From NCBI GenBank assembly GCA_900547805.1, contig URIE01000037.1:1-15778 (forward strand): 15,778 bases of DNA. The letters are read 5' to 3'. Below are positions 6,234 to 13,686 of this stretch, piece by piece (the first letter of the stretch is position 1; each line of letters starts with the position of its first letter). Source of the DNA: an uncultured Collinsella sp. Its GTDB lineage: Bacteria; Actinomycetota; Coriobacteriia; Coriobacteriales; Coriobacteriaceae. The notes beneath the pieces were generated by a model. The model made no database searches. It was not told where the DNA came from and saw only the letters and a list, made by a program, of their open reading frames with translations. Both the position numbers and the translations under genes were made by a program.

Positions 6234-8141
6234 ATGGAGTTCAAGCAGATGGAGATGGATGACAACAAACGTAGACGGAATATGATTCTCTACGTGCTCA
6301 TCGCCTTCGTCGTCTACCTCGTGCTCTCGACCGTTCTGTTCCCCAACATCGGTCACACGCAGCAGATTACGAAGACCGATTACTCGACGTTTGTCAAAGC
6401 GCTCGATAAGAAGAGCGTCGACAAGGTCGAGTACAACACGGACGATTACTCGATTTATTACACCAAGAAGGGCGAGGACGAGAACATCGCCTACAAGACG
6501 ACCGGTGTGCCGAATGACGCGGGCTTTACCGATCGCGTGCTTGAGTCTGGCGCTTCGCTGGAGTCGGTCGTTCCCGATAAAAACTCGGGTTTGATGACCT
6601 ACTACCTGCTCACGCTTATCCTTCCCATGGCCATCTTCTTCCTTATCGGTTGGTGGCTCAACCGCCGTATGAAGAAGGCTATGGGTGATGACGGCCCGTC
6701 GATGAACTTTGGCGGCGGCGGTTTTGGCGGCGGCGGACTGGGTAAGTCCGGCGCGCGCGTGATCGCCTCCAAGGACGTGGGCGTGACCTTTAAGGACGTC
6801 GCCGGTCAGGAAGAGGCCAAGGAGTCTCTCAAGGAGGTCGTCGACTTTCTGGAGAAGCCGCAGCGCTACGAGGAGATCGGCGCCAAGCTGCCGCGTGGTG
6901 CTCTCCTTGTTGGCCCTCCGGGTACCGGTAAGACCCTGCTTGCCAAGGCTGTTGCCGGCGAGGCCGGTGTTCCGTTCTTTAGCATTTCGGGCTCTGAGTT
7001 CGTTGAGATGTTTGTCGGTCGCGGCGCTGCTAAGGTTCGTGACCTGTTTAAGCAGGCCAAGGAAAAGGCACCGTGTATCGTCTTTATCGATGAGATCGAT
7101 ACCATCGGTAAGAAGCGCGATGGCGGCGGCTTTAGCGGCAACGACGAGCGCGAGCAGACGCTCAATCAGTTGCTGACCGAGATGGATGGCTTCGATAACC
7201 ATAAGGGTATCGTTGTCCTTGCCGCAACCAACCGCCCCGACAGTCTCGATCCCGCTCTACTGCGCCCCGGTCGTTTTGACCGCCGCATCCCCGTCGAGCT
7301 GCCCGATCTGACCGGCCGCAAGAACATCCTCGAGCTGCATGCCAAGAGCGTGAAGACCGAGCCGCCGATCGACCTGACCGCGATTGCCCGCGCCACGCCC
7401 GGTGCCTCGGGCGCCGACCTGGCCAATATCATCAACGAGGGCGCCCTGCGCGCCGTTCGCGAAGGTCGCAAGCGTGCAACCCAGGACGACTTCGAGGAGT
7501 CGGTGGAGGTCGTCATTGCCGGCCAACAGCGTAAGTCCACGGTGCTTTCCGACCACGAGAAGCAGGTCGTTTCCTACCATGAGATCGGTCATGCCATTGT
7601 TGCCGCTCGCCAGAAGGGCTCTGCGCCGGTCACGAAGATCACCATCGTTCCGCGCACGAGCGGTGCCCTGGGCTACACCATGCAGGTCGAGGAGGACGAG
7701 CGCTTCCTGACCACGCGCCAGGAGGTCCTGGATAAGCTCGCCGTCTACTGCGGTGGTCGCGCGGCCGAGGAGCTCATCTTTGGCGAGATGACGACCGGCG
7801 CCGCCAACGATATCGAGCAGGCCACCAAGCTCGCCCGTAATATGGTGACGCGCTTTGGTATGTCCGACGAGTTTGGCATGATGGCGCTCGGTACCGTGCA
7901 GAACGCGTATCTCAATCAGGACACGTCGCTCACCTGCGCCCCCGGTACGGCCGAGCGTGTGGACGCGATTGTCGCCAAGCTGATCGAGGATGCGCACGAC
8001 CGCGCTTTGCAGATTCTGAAGGAGAACAAGTTTAAGCTCCACGAGCTGGCTCGTTATCTGTATAAGAAGGAGACCATCACGGGCGAGGAGTTCATGAACC
8101 TCCTCACGCGCGAGAATCCGCTGATGCCCAAGCAACAGTAA
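6234..8141 (+). CDS. ftsH: ATP-dependent zinc metalloprotease FtsH
   Basis: A 635-residue membrane-anchored AAA+ protease that degrades misfolded membrane proteins and short-lived regulators. Two transmembrane helices (about 17-37 and 122-142) enclose an extracytoplasmic domain. A Gly-rich linker (about 160-170) leads to the AAA domain: Walker A GPPGTGKT (227-234), Walker B VFIDEID (283-289), and the second region of homology with the Arg fingers R347 and R350. The zinc site is HEIGH (449-453), with the third ligand D526 in GAANDIEQAT. The pore loop reads FVGRGA where most FtsH proteins have FVGVGA or FVGMGA. The ATG at 6234 has no clear ribosome site; an in-frame ATG at 6249 has GGAG 9 nt upstream and may be the real start. 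A strong terminator follows. Confidence 0.97.
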   Translation: MEFKQMEMDDNKRRRNMILYVLIAFVVYLVLSTVLFPNIGHTQQITKTDYSTFVKALDKKSVDKVEYNTDDYSIYYTKKGEDENIAYKTTGVPNDAGFTDRVLESGASLESVVPDKNSGLMTYYLLTLILPMAIFFLIGWWLNRRMKKAMGDDGPSMNFGGGGFGGGGLGKSGARVIASKDVGVTFKDVAGQEEAKESLKEVVDFLEKPQRYEEIGAKLPRGALLVGPPGTGKTLLAKAVAGEAGVPFFSISGSEFVEMFVGRGAAKVRDLFKQAKEKAPCIVFIDEIDTIGKKRDGGGFSGNDEREQTLNQLLTEMDGFDNHKGIVVLAATNRPDSLDPALLRPGRFDRRIPVELPDLTGRKNILELHAKSVKTEPPIDLTAIARATPGASGADLANIINEGALRAVREGRKRATQDDFEESVEVVIAGQQRKSTVLSDHEKQVVSYHEIGHAIVAARQKGSAPVTKITIVPRTSGALGYTMQVEEDERFLTTRQEVLDKLAVYCGGRAAEELIFGEMTTGAANDIEQATKLARNMVTRFGMSDEFGMMALGTVQNAYLNQDTSLTCAPGTAERVDAIVAKLIEDAHDRALQILKENKFKLHELARYLYKKETITGEEFMNLLTRENPLMPKQQ

Positions 8142-8162
8142 TACTAGTTGCGCAGTGTCAAT

Positions 8163-8199
8163 CGCCCCATTTGAGTGTCCATCTCAAATGGGGCGTTTT
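8163..8199 (+). terminator. Rho-independent terminator of ftsH
   Basis: A perfect 13-bp stem (8163-8175 with 8183-8195, CGCCCCATTTGAG) with a 7-nt loop, followed immediately by TTTT, 21 bases after the ftsH stop. It lies ahead of the DUF523 gene, so that gene needs readthrough or its own promoter. Confidence 0.93.
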
Positions 8200-8217
8200 G
8201 CGTGGGGAGTGTTGTAT

Positions 8218-8673
8218 ATGAAGATCGTGGTGAGCGCCTGCTTGATGGGCGAGAGCTGCAAGTATAACGGGCTCGATAACTACCACCGCGCGTTGGTCGA
8301 GGCTTGCGAGCGCACGGGGACCGAGGTCCTCCTCGTGTGCCCCGAGGTCTTTGGCGGCCTGCCCACGCCGCGCAAGCCGTCCGAGATTGTGAACGGCGAG
8401 GTTCGTACCTGCGAGGGCATCTCGGTTGATCGCGAATTTCGCCTGGGTGCCCAACGTGCGCTCGATATGTGCGAGCAGGCGGGCGGCCCGTCCGAGATTG
8501 CTGCGTGCGTCTTGCAGGACCGCAGTCCCTCGTGCGGCGCGGGTCGCATCTACGACGGTACCTTTAGCGGTACGCTCACCGCGGGCAACGGCGTCTTCGT
8601 TGATCTATTGCTGCGTCACGGCTATCGCGTTATACCAGCTAGCGAGTTCGACCCCAGCATGCTGGAGCAATAA
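8218..8673 (+). CDS. DUF523 family protein (YbbK-like)
   Basis: A 151-residue protein of the DUF523 family, whose function is not established. It has the conserved cysteine motifs: VSACLMGESCKYNG (C8, C14), CPEVFGGLPTPRKPSE (C41) and LQDRSPSCGAG (C106). The cysteine pattern suggests a metal or cluster site, but that is inference. The ATG at 8218 is preferred over an upstream in-frame GTG (8155) because GGGGAG lies 8 nt before it and the upstream start would run through the ftsH terminator. It is followed at once by a terminator shared with the convergent dehydrogenase gene. Confidence 0.9.
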   Translation: MKIVVSACLMGESCKYNGLDNYHRALVEACERTGTEVLLVCPEVFGGLPTPRKPSEIVNGEVRTCEGISVDREFRLGAQRALDMCEQAGGPSEIAACVLQDRSPSCGAGRIYDGTFSGTLTAGNGVFVDLLLRHGYRVIPASEFDPSMLEQ

Positions 8674-8712
8674 AAAACCACCACAAGGGCACTGCTCCCT
8701 TGTGGTGGTTTT
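8674..8712. terminator. Bidirectional terminator
   Basis: A perfect 16-bp stem (8674-8689 with 8697-8712, AAAACCACCACAAGGG) with a 7-nt loop begins right at the DUF523 stop. It ends in TTTT on the plus strand, and the A run on the left gives a T tract on the minus strand. It can therefore end both the DUF523 and the dehydrogenase transcripts, which converge here. Confidence 0.92.
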
Positions 8713-8721
8713 GGGCTAGGC

Positions 8722-9804
8722 CTAGAGCGTGTGGCCGTAGGCGTTGGCGGCCTTGATGGCGGCGGCGAACTTTTCGTCGGTGAAGGGCTCCGGGTTGCCT
8801 TGCTTCCACTCGTTGGTGGCGTGTGCGTATTCGCACAGGGCAGGGATGTCGGCCTCGGAAAGTCCGACCTGCTCAAGCGTTACGGGCAGGCCCATCTGCT
8901 TGTTAAAGGCGGCGTAGCGTTCAAGGCTCTCGGTATCGCCCGTATAGGCAAACAGCACGAGCACGCCCAGGCTCACGACCTCACCGTGCAGATAGGTTCC
9001 CTCGCGCGGAATGCTGCACGTCGCATTGTAGAACGCGTGCGCCACGCTCGAGTTGTAGTAGTAATCGTTTTGGTTGGTCAGGTTCGAGACATAGCCCGTG
9101 TTGACCACGATGTCGAGCGCGATCTGCTTGACGGCCTCGCTCGACAGATTCCGGCGCACGTCCTCAAGACCCTGGACGCCATAAGTAAACAGAGGCTCGG
9201 AGCAGGTGTGGGCGAGTGCCAGGCCAAGGCCGGCGGTGTGCTCCAGGTTGCCGGCGCTCGTGGCGTACTCGACCTCGGGCTGCTTGGACAGGGCGTCGCC
9301 CACGCCGGCCCAAAAGTACTCCGCCGGAGCTTCGGCGATAATCTTGGGGTTGATGAAGATATGCGCAGGTCGGTTGGGGTACGAATATCCCTCGAGCGAG
9401 CCGTCGTCGTTGTACACGACGGCAATGGCGGTCGCGGCCGAGCAGTTGGAACAGATCGTCGGGACGGTGAAGACGATCTTCTTGAGCTCGATGGCTGCGG
9501 TCTTCACGGTGTCGAGTGCCTTGCCGCCGCCACAGGCGATAAGCACGTCTGCCTGCTGGCAAGCGGGGGAGTTCACGACCTTGGCGATATTGGCGCGCGT
9601 GCTGTTGGTGCCGTAGACGCGCGTCTCCAGAATCTCGACGTCGGTGCCTGCCAGCGCAGCCTCGATGCCCGGCAGCGCCGCAGCCAGGGCTCGCTTGCCG
9701 CCGATGATGGCGACCTTGGTCGTTCCGTACTCTGCCAGCGCGGCGGGCAACTCGGTAAAACAATCCTCGCCAACGGTGTAGTCGCTCATTCCAATCGTGC
9801 GCAT
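8722..9804 (-). CDS. Iron-containing alcohol dehydrogenase, GldA (glycerol dehydrogenase)-like
   Basis: A 360-residue NAD-dependent dehydrogenase of the group III (iron/zinc) family. The dinucleotide-binding motif is GGGKALDTVK (92-101). Metal ligands fit D170 (GVGDALSK), H256 (SSVAHAFYN) and H273 (YLHGEVVSLG). VPTICSNCSAATAIAVVYNDDG matches the GldA substrate-loop region, although GldA usually has VPTIAST. Glycerol or a related polyol is plausible, but the substrate cannot be fixed from sequence. The ATG at 9804 has AGAAGG (minus strand, 9810-9815) 5 nt upstream. The gene is divergent from the ileS leader and has no partner gene such as a dihydroxyacetone kinase nearby. Confidence 0.87.
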   Translation of the reverse strand: MRTIGMSDYTVGEDCFTELPAALAEYGTTKVAIIGGKRALAAALPGIEAALAGTDVEILETRVYGTNSTRANIAKVVNSPACQQADVLIACGGGKALDTVKTAAIELKKIVFTVPTICSNCSAATAIAVVYNDDGSLEGYSYPNRPAHIFINPKIIAEAPAEYFWAGVGDALSKQPEVEYATSAGNLEHTAGLGLALAHTCSEPLFTYGVQGLEDVRRNLSSEAVKQIALDIVVNTGYVSNLTNQNDYYYNSSVAHAFYNATCSIPREGTYLHGEVVSLGVLVLFAYTGDTESLERYAAFNKQMGLPVTLEQVGLSEADIPALCEYAHATNEWKQGNPEPFTDEKFAAAIKAANAYGHTL

Positions 9805-9928
9805 AGCAACCTTCTTTCGTTCGATAAAGTGCTTTCAGGTATTTTGCTCCAAGAGAAGGTCCACAGCCGCGAGAAATTTCGAACGTATAAAACCAGTGTT
9901 GAGGGTTTTTCGCCGGCGCTGAACGTGC

Positions 9929-9934
9929 TAGCAT
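9929..9934 (+). promoter_or_regulatory. Possible -10 element of the ileS leader
   Basis: TAGCAT with an upstream TG (extended -10, TGCTAGCAT, 9926-9934) lies about 20 bases before the first helix of the T-box. The -35 is not clear (TTTTTC at 9906-9911, 17 bp away), so confidence is limited. Confidence 0.35.
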
Positions 9935-9953
9935 ACTCCGCATAAGCGTTGAT

Positions 9954-10247
9954 GGGGACGAGTAGTCGGCCGTCCGCATGCTACAGAGAGCGGGGAGCGC
10001 TGAGAACCCGTGCATGCGACCGATGAAAATCACCCCGGAGCTGCGGTCCCAACGGACGTGCCGCGCAGGTTCGTCTTAGTAGACATCGCCGAGATGGTCG
10101 TCGATACAGACCAGCCGAGTAACGGATGCGAGCGCGCGGCGACGCGAGCGAGGGCATCTAAGCTGGGTGGTTAAGCGAAGAGCTTTTACGGACAGACTGT
10201 CCGTTTTGTGGCGCTTCGTCCCAGCTTGTAGGGACGGGCGCTTTTTT
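9954..10247 (+). promoter_or_regulatory. T-box riboswitch for isoleucine, controlling ileS
   Basis: Stem I: GGGG (9954-9957) pairs with CCCC (10033-10036). The specifier loop has AGTA (9961-9964) opposite GAAA then ATC (10029-10031), an isoleucine codon followed by A. Above it GTCGG (9965-9969) pairs with CCGAT (10020-10024), GCATGC (9976-9981) with GCATGC (10012-10017), and CGGG with CCCG at the tip. The antiterminator pairs AGCTGGG (10161-10167) with CCCAGCT (10220-10226) and GCGAAG (10175-10180) with CTTCGT (10214-10219), leaving the 7-nt bulge TGGTTAA. The TGGT part can pair with an ACCA tRNA end. The competing terminator uses the same CGTCCC. Uncharged tRNA-Ile should favour readthrough into ileS. 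Confidence 0.9.
10211..10247 (+). terminator. T-box attenuator terminator
   Basis: CGTCCC (10217-10222) pairs with GGGACG (10231-10236), and GCGC (10211-10214) with GCGC (10238-10241), followed by six T. It shares bases 10214-10226 with the antiterminator, so the two folds exclude each other. Confidence 0.88.
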
Positions 10248-10290
10248 GGTGCCCAGAGGGCGTGCGCGCCCATGACAAGAAAGGGGTACC

Positions 10291-13092
10291 GTGGCAAACG
10301 AGTACAAGCAGACGATGAATCTGCCCAAAACCGGATTTCCCATGCGTGCCGGTCTTTCCAAGTCCGAGCCAAAGCGACTCAAGGACTGGCAGGACAACAA
10401 GGTCTACGAGCAAGTTCTAAAGAAGAACGAGGGTCACAAGAAGTTCGTGCTGCACGACGGCCCTCCGTACGCCAACGGCCCGATCCACATCGGCCACGCC
10501 ATGAACAAGATCTCCAAGGACATGATCAACCGTTACTGGATGATGCAGGGCTATGAGGTTCCCTATGTTCCCGGTTGGGACTGCCACGGTCAGCCGATCG
10601 AACATAAGGTCGAGGAGAAGCTCGGCACCGAGAAGTTCAACCAGACCTCCACGGCTAAGATCCGCGAGCTTTGCAACAAGTTCGCTGTCGAGAACATCGA
10701 GCTCCAGAAGGCTGGCTTCCGTCGCCTTGGCGTGCTTGGCGACTGGGACAACCCGTATCTGACGCTCTATCACCAGCATGACGCCGCCGACATTGAGGTC
10801 TTCAAGGCCATGTTCGACAAGGGCATGATCTATCGCGGCCACAAGCCCGTCCACTGGTGCAAGCACTGCCACACCGCGCTGGCCGAGGCTGAGATCGAGT
10901 ACTCCGACGAGACGAGCCCGTCCATCTTCGTGCGCTTTGAGATGACCTCCAAGCCCGCCGGTCTCGAGAACTTCGACGGCCCGGTCGACTTTATCATCTG
11001 GACGACCACGCCGTGGACCATCCCCTCCGACCAGGCAGTTTCCCTCAAGCCCGGCGCCGCCTACGTCGCCGTTGAGCACGACGGCCGCGCCGAGGTCATG
11101 CTCGAGGACCTGGCTCCTAAGTGCTGCGAGGAGTTTGGCTGGGAGTACACTCCGGTTATGGTCGACGGCAAGCCCTATGTGGTTCCCGCCGAGACCTTCC
11201 ACCACATCCACTACAAGCAGCCGATCTTCGACGGTGTCGAGGGCGTGGCGCTGCTGGCCGATTACGTCGGTGTCGATGACGGTACCGGTATTGTCCACAA
11301 CTCGCCCGGCCACGGCGTCGACGACTACTTTGCCTGCCTCAAGGAGGGCATCACCGACATCTGCATGCCGGTCGATGACGACGGCAAGTTCTACACCGGC
11401 GAGGAGTTTGGCACCGGTGGCCCCTTCAGCGGTATGGACACCGATGAGGCCAACCCGCACATCATCGAGTTCCTGCGCGAGCGCGGTACCCTAGTCCTCG
11501 AGAAGAAGATCACGCACAGCTATCCGCACTGCTGGCGTTGCAAGCACCCGGTGCTCTTCCGTGCTACCGACCAGTGGTTTGTCTCGATGGACAAGACCGG
11601 TTTGCGCGAGCAGGCTGGCAAAGAGGTCCGCGAGAACGTCAAGTGGTATCCGGCCCACGCGGCCAACCGCATCGGCGCCATGGTCGAGCAGCGTCCCGAC
11701 TGGTGCATCAGCCGTCAGCGCAACTGGGGCGTGCCTATCCCCAGCTACACTTGCGCCGACTGCGGCGAGAAGGTCATGAACGACGCCACGCTCGACGCCG
11801 TCATCAAGCTCTTCCACGAGAAGGGCTCCGACGCCTGGTTCACCGACGCTCCCGAGAGTTACCTGGGCGAGGCTTGCGTTTGCCCCAAGTGTGGCGGCCA
11901 TCACCTCAAGGCTGATAAGGACATTCTCGACGTGTGGTGGGACTCCGGCGTGTCCTGGAAGGCCGTCTGCGAGTATCGACCCGAGCTTGAGTACCCGGCT
12001 GACGTGTATCTCGAGGGCTCCGACCAGCATCGCGGTTGGTTCCAGAGCTCGCTGCTCACCTCGGTGGGTGCCAACGGCCATGCTCCGTACAAGGCGGTCG
12101 TCTCGCAGGGCTTCACGCTCGATGGCCAGGGCCGCAAGATGTCCAAGTCGCTCGGCAACGTCATCGACCCCAACAAGGTCTGCGACGAGATGGGCGCTGA
12201 CATCATCCGTCTCTGGGTTGCCTCCGTCGACACCAGCTCCGACGTCTCCATCGACCATGAGATTCTCGCTCGTACGTCCGATGCCTATCGTCGTTTCCGC
12301 AACACGCTGCGCTTCTTGCTCTCCGAGCTCGAGGGTCAGTTTGAGCCCGAGACCGACGGCGTCGCCTTTGCCGACCTGCTGCCGCTCGACAAGCTCATGG
12401 TTGCCCGTCTGACCCAGGTCCAGGCCGAGGTCGACGACGCCTACGCCAGCTATGAGTTCCCGCGCGCCTACCGTGCGCTCTATGACTTCGTGGTTACCGA
12501 GCTTTCCAACGTGTATCTCGACGCCCTGAAGGATCGTCTGTACTGCGACAAGCCCGGCTCGCTCGAGCGCCGCAGTGCCCAGACCGTGCTGGCCGAGCTC
12601 TTCTCGATGCTCATGCGCGACCTGCAGCCGATCCTGTCCTATACCGTCGACGAGGCCATGGCATATGCGCCCGCCGGCTGCGTCGATCACCAGAAGTACG
12701 CCGCGCTGCTCGATTGGTACAAGTCGCCCATCACGGTCGACGAGGCCAATGAGTTTGAGGGCGTGCTCGAGGCTTCGCTCGAGCTCCGTAGCGCCGTGAC
12801 CAAGGCCCTTGAGGATGCCCGTTCTGCCGGCACCTTCACTAAGAGCCAGCAGGTCCGCGTCAAGGCGGTCGTTCCCGCCGAGATGTACGCGCTGCTGACC
12901 GGTGATAAGGCCGTCGACCTGGCCGAGTTCTACATCGTCTCCGATGTTGAGCTGACCCAGGGCGAGGAACTCTCCGTTGCCATTGAAGCTGCCGAGGGCG
13001 AGTGCTGCGACCGTTGCTGGAACTACCGCACCACCGTTGGCGAGTCCAACGGCCACGCTCATATCTGTAAGCGCTGCGCTGACGCTTTGTAG
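10291..13092 (+). CDS. ileS: Isoleucyl-tRNA synthetase
   Basis: A 933-residue class I synthetase that charges tRNA-Ile. The HIGH motif is H66-I-G-H69 (PIHIGHAMNK), KMSKS is at 616-620 (GRKMSKSLGN), and the editing-domain entry WTTTPWT is at 237-243. PYVPGWDCHGQPIEHKVE is typical of IleS. There are cysteine pairs around CADCGEKV and CPKCGGHH, and the C-terminal zinc ribbon has C906, C909, C926 and C929 (CDRCW, CKRC). Length fits bacterial IleS with the zinc tail. The start is GTG, with AAGAAAGGGG ending 4 nt upstream. Expression is governed by the upstream T-box. A 16-bp hairpin overlaps the stop codon. Confidence 0.97.
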   Translation: MANEYKQTMNLPKTGFPMRAGLSKSEPKRLKDWQDNKVYEQVLKKNEGHKKFVLHDGPPYANGPIHIGHAMNKISKDMINRYWMMQGYEVPYVPGWDCHGQPIEHKVEEKLGTEKFNQTSTAKIRELCNKFAVENIELQKAGFRRLGVLGDWDNPYLTLYHQHDAADIEVFKAMFDKGMIYRGHKPVHWCKHCHTALAEAEIEYSDETSPSIFVRFEMTSKPAGLENFDGPVDFIIWTTTPWTIPSDQAVSLKPGAAYVAVEHDGRAEVMLEDLAPKCCEEFGWEYTPVMVDGKPYVVPAETFHHIHYKQPIFDGVEGVALLADYVGVDDGTGIVHNSPGHGVDDYFACLKEGITDICMPVDDDGKFYTGEEFGTGGPFSGMDTDEANPHIIEFLRERGTLVLEKKITHSYPHCWRCKHPVLFRATDQWFVSMDKTGLREQAGKEVRENVKWYPAHAANRIGAMVEQRPDWCISRQRNWGVPIPSYTCADCGEKVMNDATLDAVIKLFHEKGSDAWFTDAPESYLGEACVCPKCGGHHLKADKDILDVWWDSGVSWKAVCEYRPELEYPADVYLEGSDQHRGWFQSSLLTSVGANGHAPYKAVVSQGFTLDGQGRKMSKSLGNVIDPNKVCDEMGADIIRLWVASVDTSSDVSIDHEILARTSDAYRRFRNTLRFLLSELEGQFEPETDGVAFADLLPLDKLMVARLTQVQAEVDDAYASYEFPRAYRALYDFVVTELSNVYLDALKDRLYCDKPGSLERRSAQTVLAELFSMLMRDLQPILSYTVDEAMAYAPAGCVDHQKYAALLDWYKSPITVDEANEFEGVLEASLELRSAVTKALEDARSAGTFTKSQQVRVKAVVPAEMYALLTGDKAVDLAEFYIVSDVELTQGEELSVAIEAAEGECCDRCWNYRTTVGESNGHAHICKRCADAL

Positions 13093-13123
13093 GTTACGGC
13101 GTTCGTAGAACGCCGTAACCTAC
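13089..13123. repeat. 16-bp perfect hairpin overlapping the ileS stop codon
   Basis: The arms 13089-13104 and 13108-13123 (GTAGGTTACGGCGTTC and its complement) have a 3-nt loop; the TAG stop of ileS lies inside the left arm. No T tract follows, so it is not a simple intrinsic terminator. It may protect the mRNA 3' end or act together with the element at 13133. Confidence 0.75.
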
Positions 13124-13132
13124 CGACGCTGC

Positions 13133-13230
13133 AAACGCCCCTAAGCGGCAATCTGACGTTCAATCGTCGGTCGCGTACCAAAGTACGCTTCCCTCCTCTT
13201 TCACGTCACCTTGCTCGCTTAGGGGCGTTT
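13133..13230. repeat. 98-bp element with 15-bp terminal inverted repeats (structured RNA or MITE-like)
   Basis: AAACGCCCCTAAGCG (13133-13147) and its exact complement (13216-13230) bound the element. Inside, GCAA/TTGC extends the stem past one bulged base, TGACGT (13154-13159) pairs with ACGTCA (13203-13208), and GCGTAC-CAAA-GTACGC (13173-13188) is a perfect hairpin. TTTT straddles the right end (13228-13231), so it could also terminate ileS transcription. CGCTG occurs one base outside each end (13127-13131 and 13232-13236), a possible target duplication. Confidence 0.7.
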
Positions 13231-13582
13231 TCGCTGACTTATGCTCAACCTGCGGGGTTTCCAAGGTAGTCATTGGGGACGTTCTTAAATGACTAGGTTG
13301 GGTACATTGCTTTGAGATGTTATTCAGTCGGCTGTTATGGCATTTGAGCTGCTTACCTGCTTAAGGTAATTGACGGCATATATCTGCTATCGAAAATATT
13401 GCTCGAAAAATTGTCCAAGAAGTCGCGGGGCGATTTTTGATGGGTCGCGCGTCAAGTGATTTGGCAAGTTCTTGGTTAGATATTGGTCAGTTTTGGGGCA
13501 ACCTTGCCAAAAGCTTGACGGATGCAGATTTAGACGTCGACGAATGAACGCTCTAGGCAGGCTCCAAGCAAAATTCTGGGCT

Positions 13583-13596
13583 GATTATCGATAATC
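13583..13596. promoter_or_regulatory. Perfect palindrome GATTATCGATAATC upstream of prmC
   Basis: A 14-bp perfect palindrome 15 bases upstream of the putative prmC -35. The symmetry and position suit a dimeric regulator site, but no regulator can be named. Confidence 0.4.
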
Positions 13597-13611
13597 GCCT
13601 TCAATCGTCCC

Positions 13612-13638
13612 TTGCCAAGCGCTGGCCTCGCGTACAAT
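13612..13638 (+). promoter_or_regulatory. Putative prmC promoter
   Basis: TTGCCA (13612-13617) and TACAAT (13633-13638) are 15 bp apart, slightly short. The expected start lies about 40 bases before the prmC ATG. Confidence 0.45.
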
Positions 13639-13686
13639 CTGCTCCGACATTCGCGCGCCGCCCGGCGCTTAAGAGGGGAGGACCCC

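Larger units (their letters stand above)
13231..13686. other. Lower-GC intergenic stretch without a convincing gene
   Basis: This stretch is visibly poorer in G+C than its neighbours. It holds an inverted repeat TAGTCATT (13267-13274) / AATGACTA (13288-13295). An open frame from 13374 to 13547 has an ATG at 13440 that would give 35 residues (ending SLTDADLDVDE), without a clear ribosome site. A 14-bp palindrome lies at 13583-13596, followed by the prmC promoter. The open frame could be a gene remnant or chance; I recognise no family. Confidence 0.5.

Noticed and set aside
5886..7202. 438-codon minus-strand open frame across cobO and ftsH
   Set aside because: It uses the wrong frame of cobO and the antisense of ftsH; no motif and no ribosome site.
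8731..9945. 404-codon plus-strand open frame opposite the dehydrogenase
   Set aside because: It is antisense to a gene with clear NAD and metal motifs; composition is Gly/Val/Arg shadow type.
11491..13062. 523-codon minus-strand open frame opposite ileS
   Set aside because: It is antisense to conserved ileS, including KMSKS and the zinc tail; no independent evidence.
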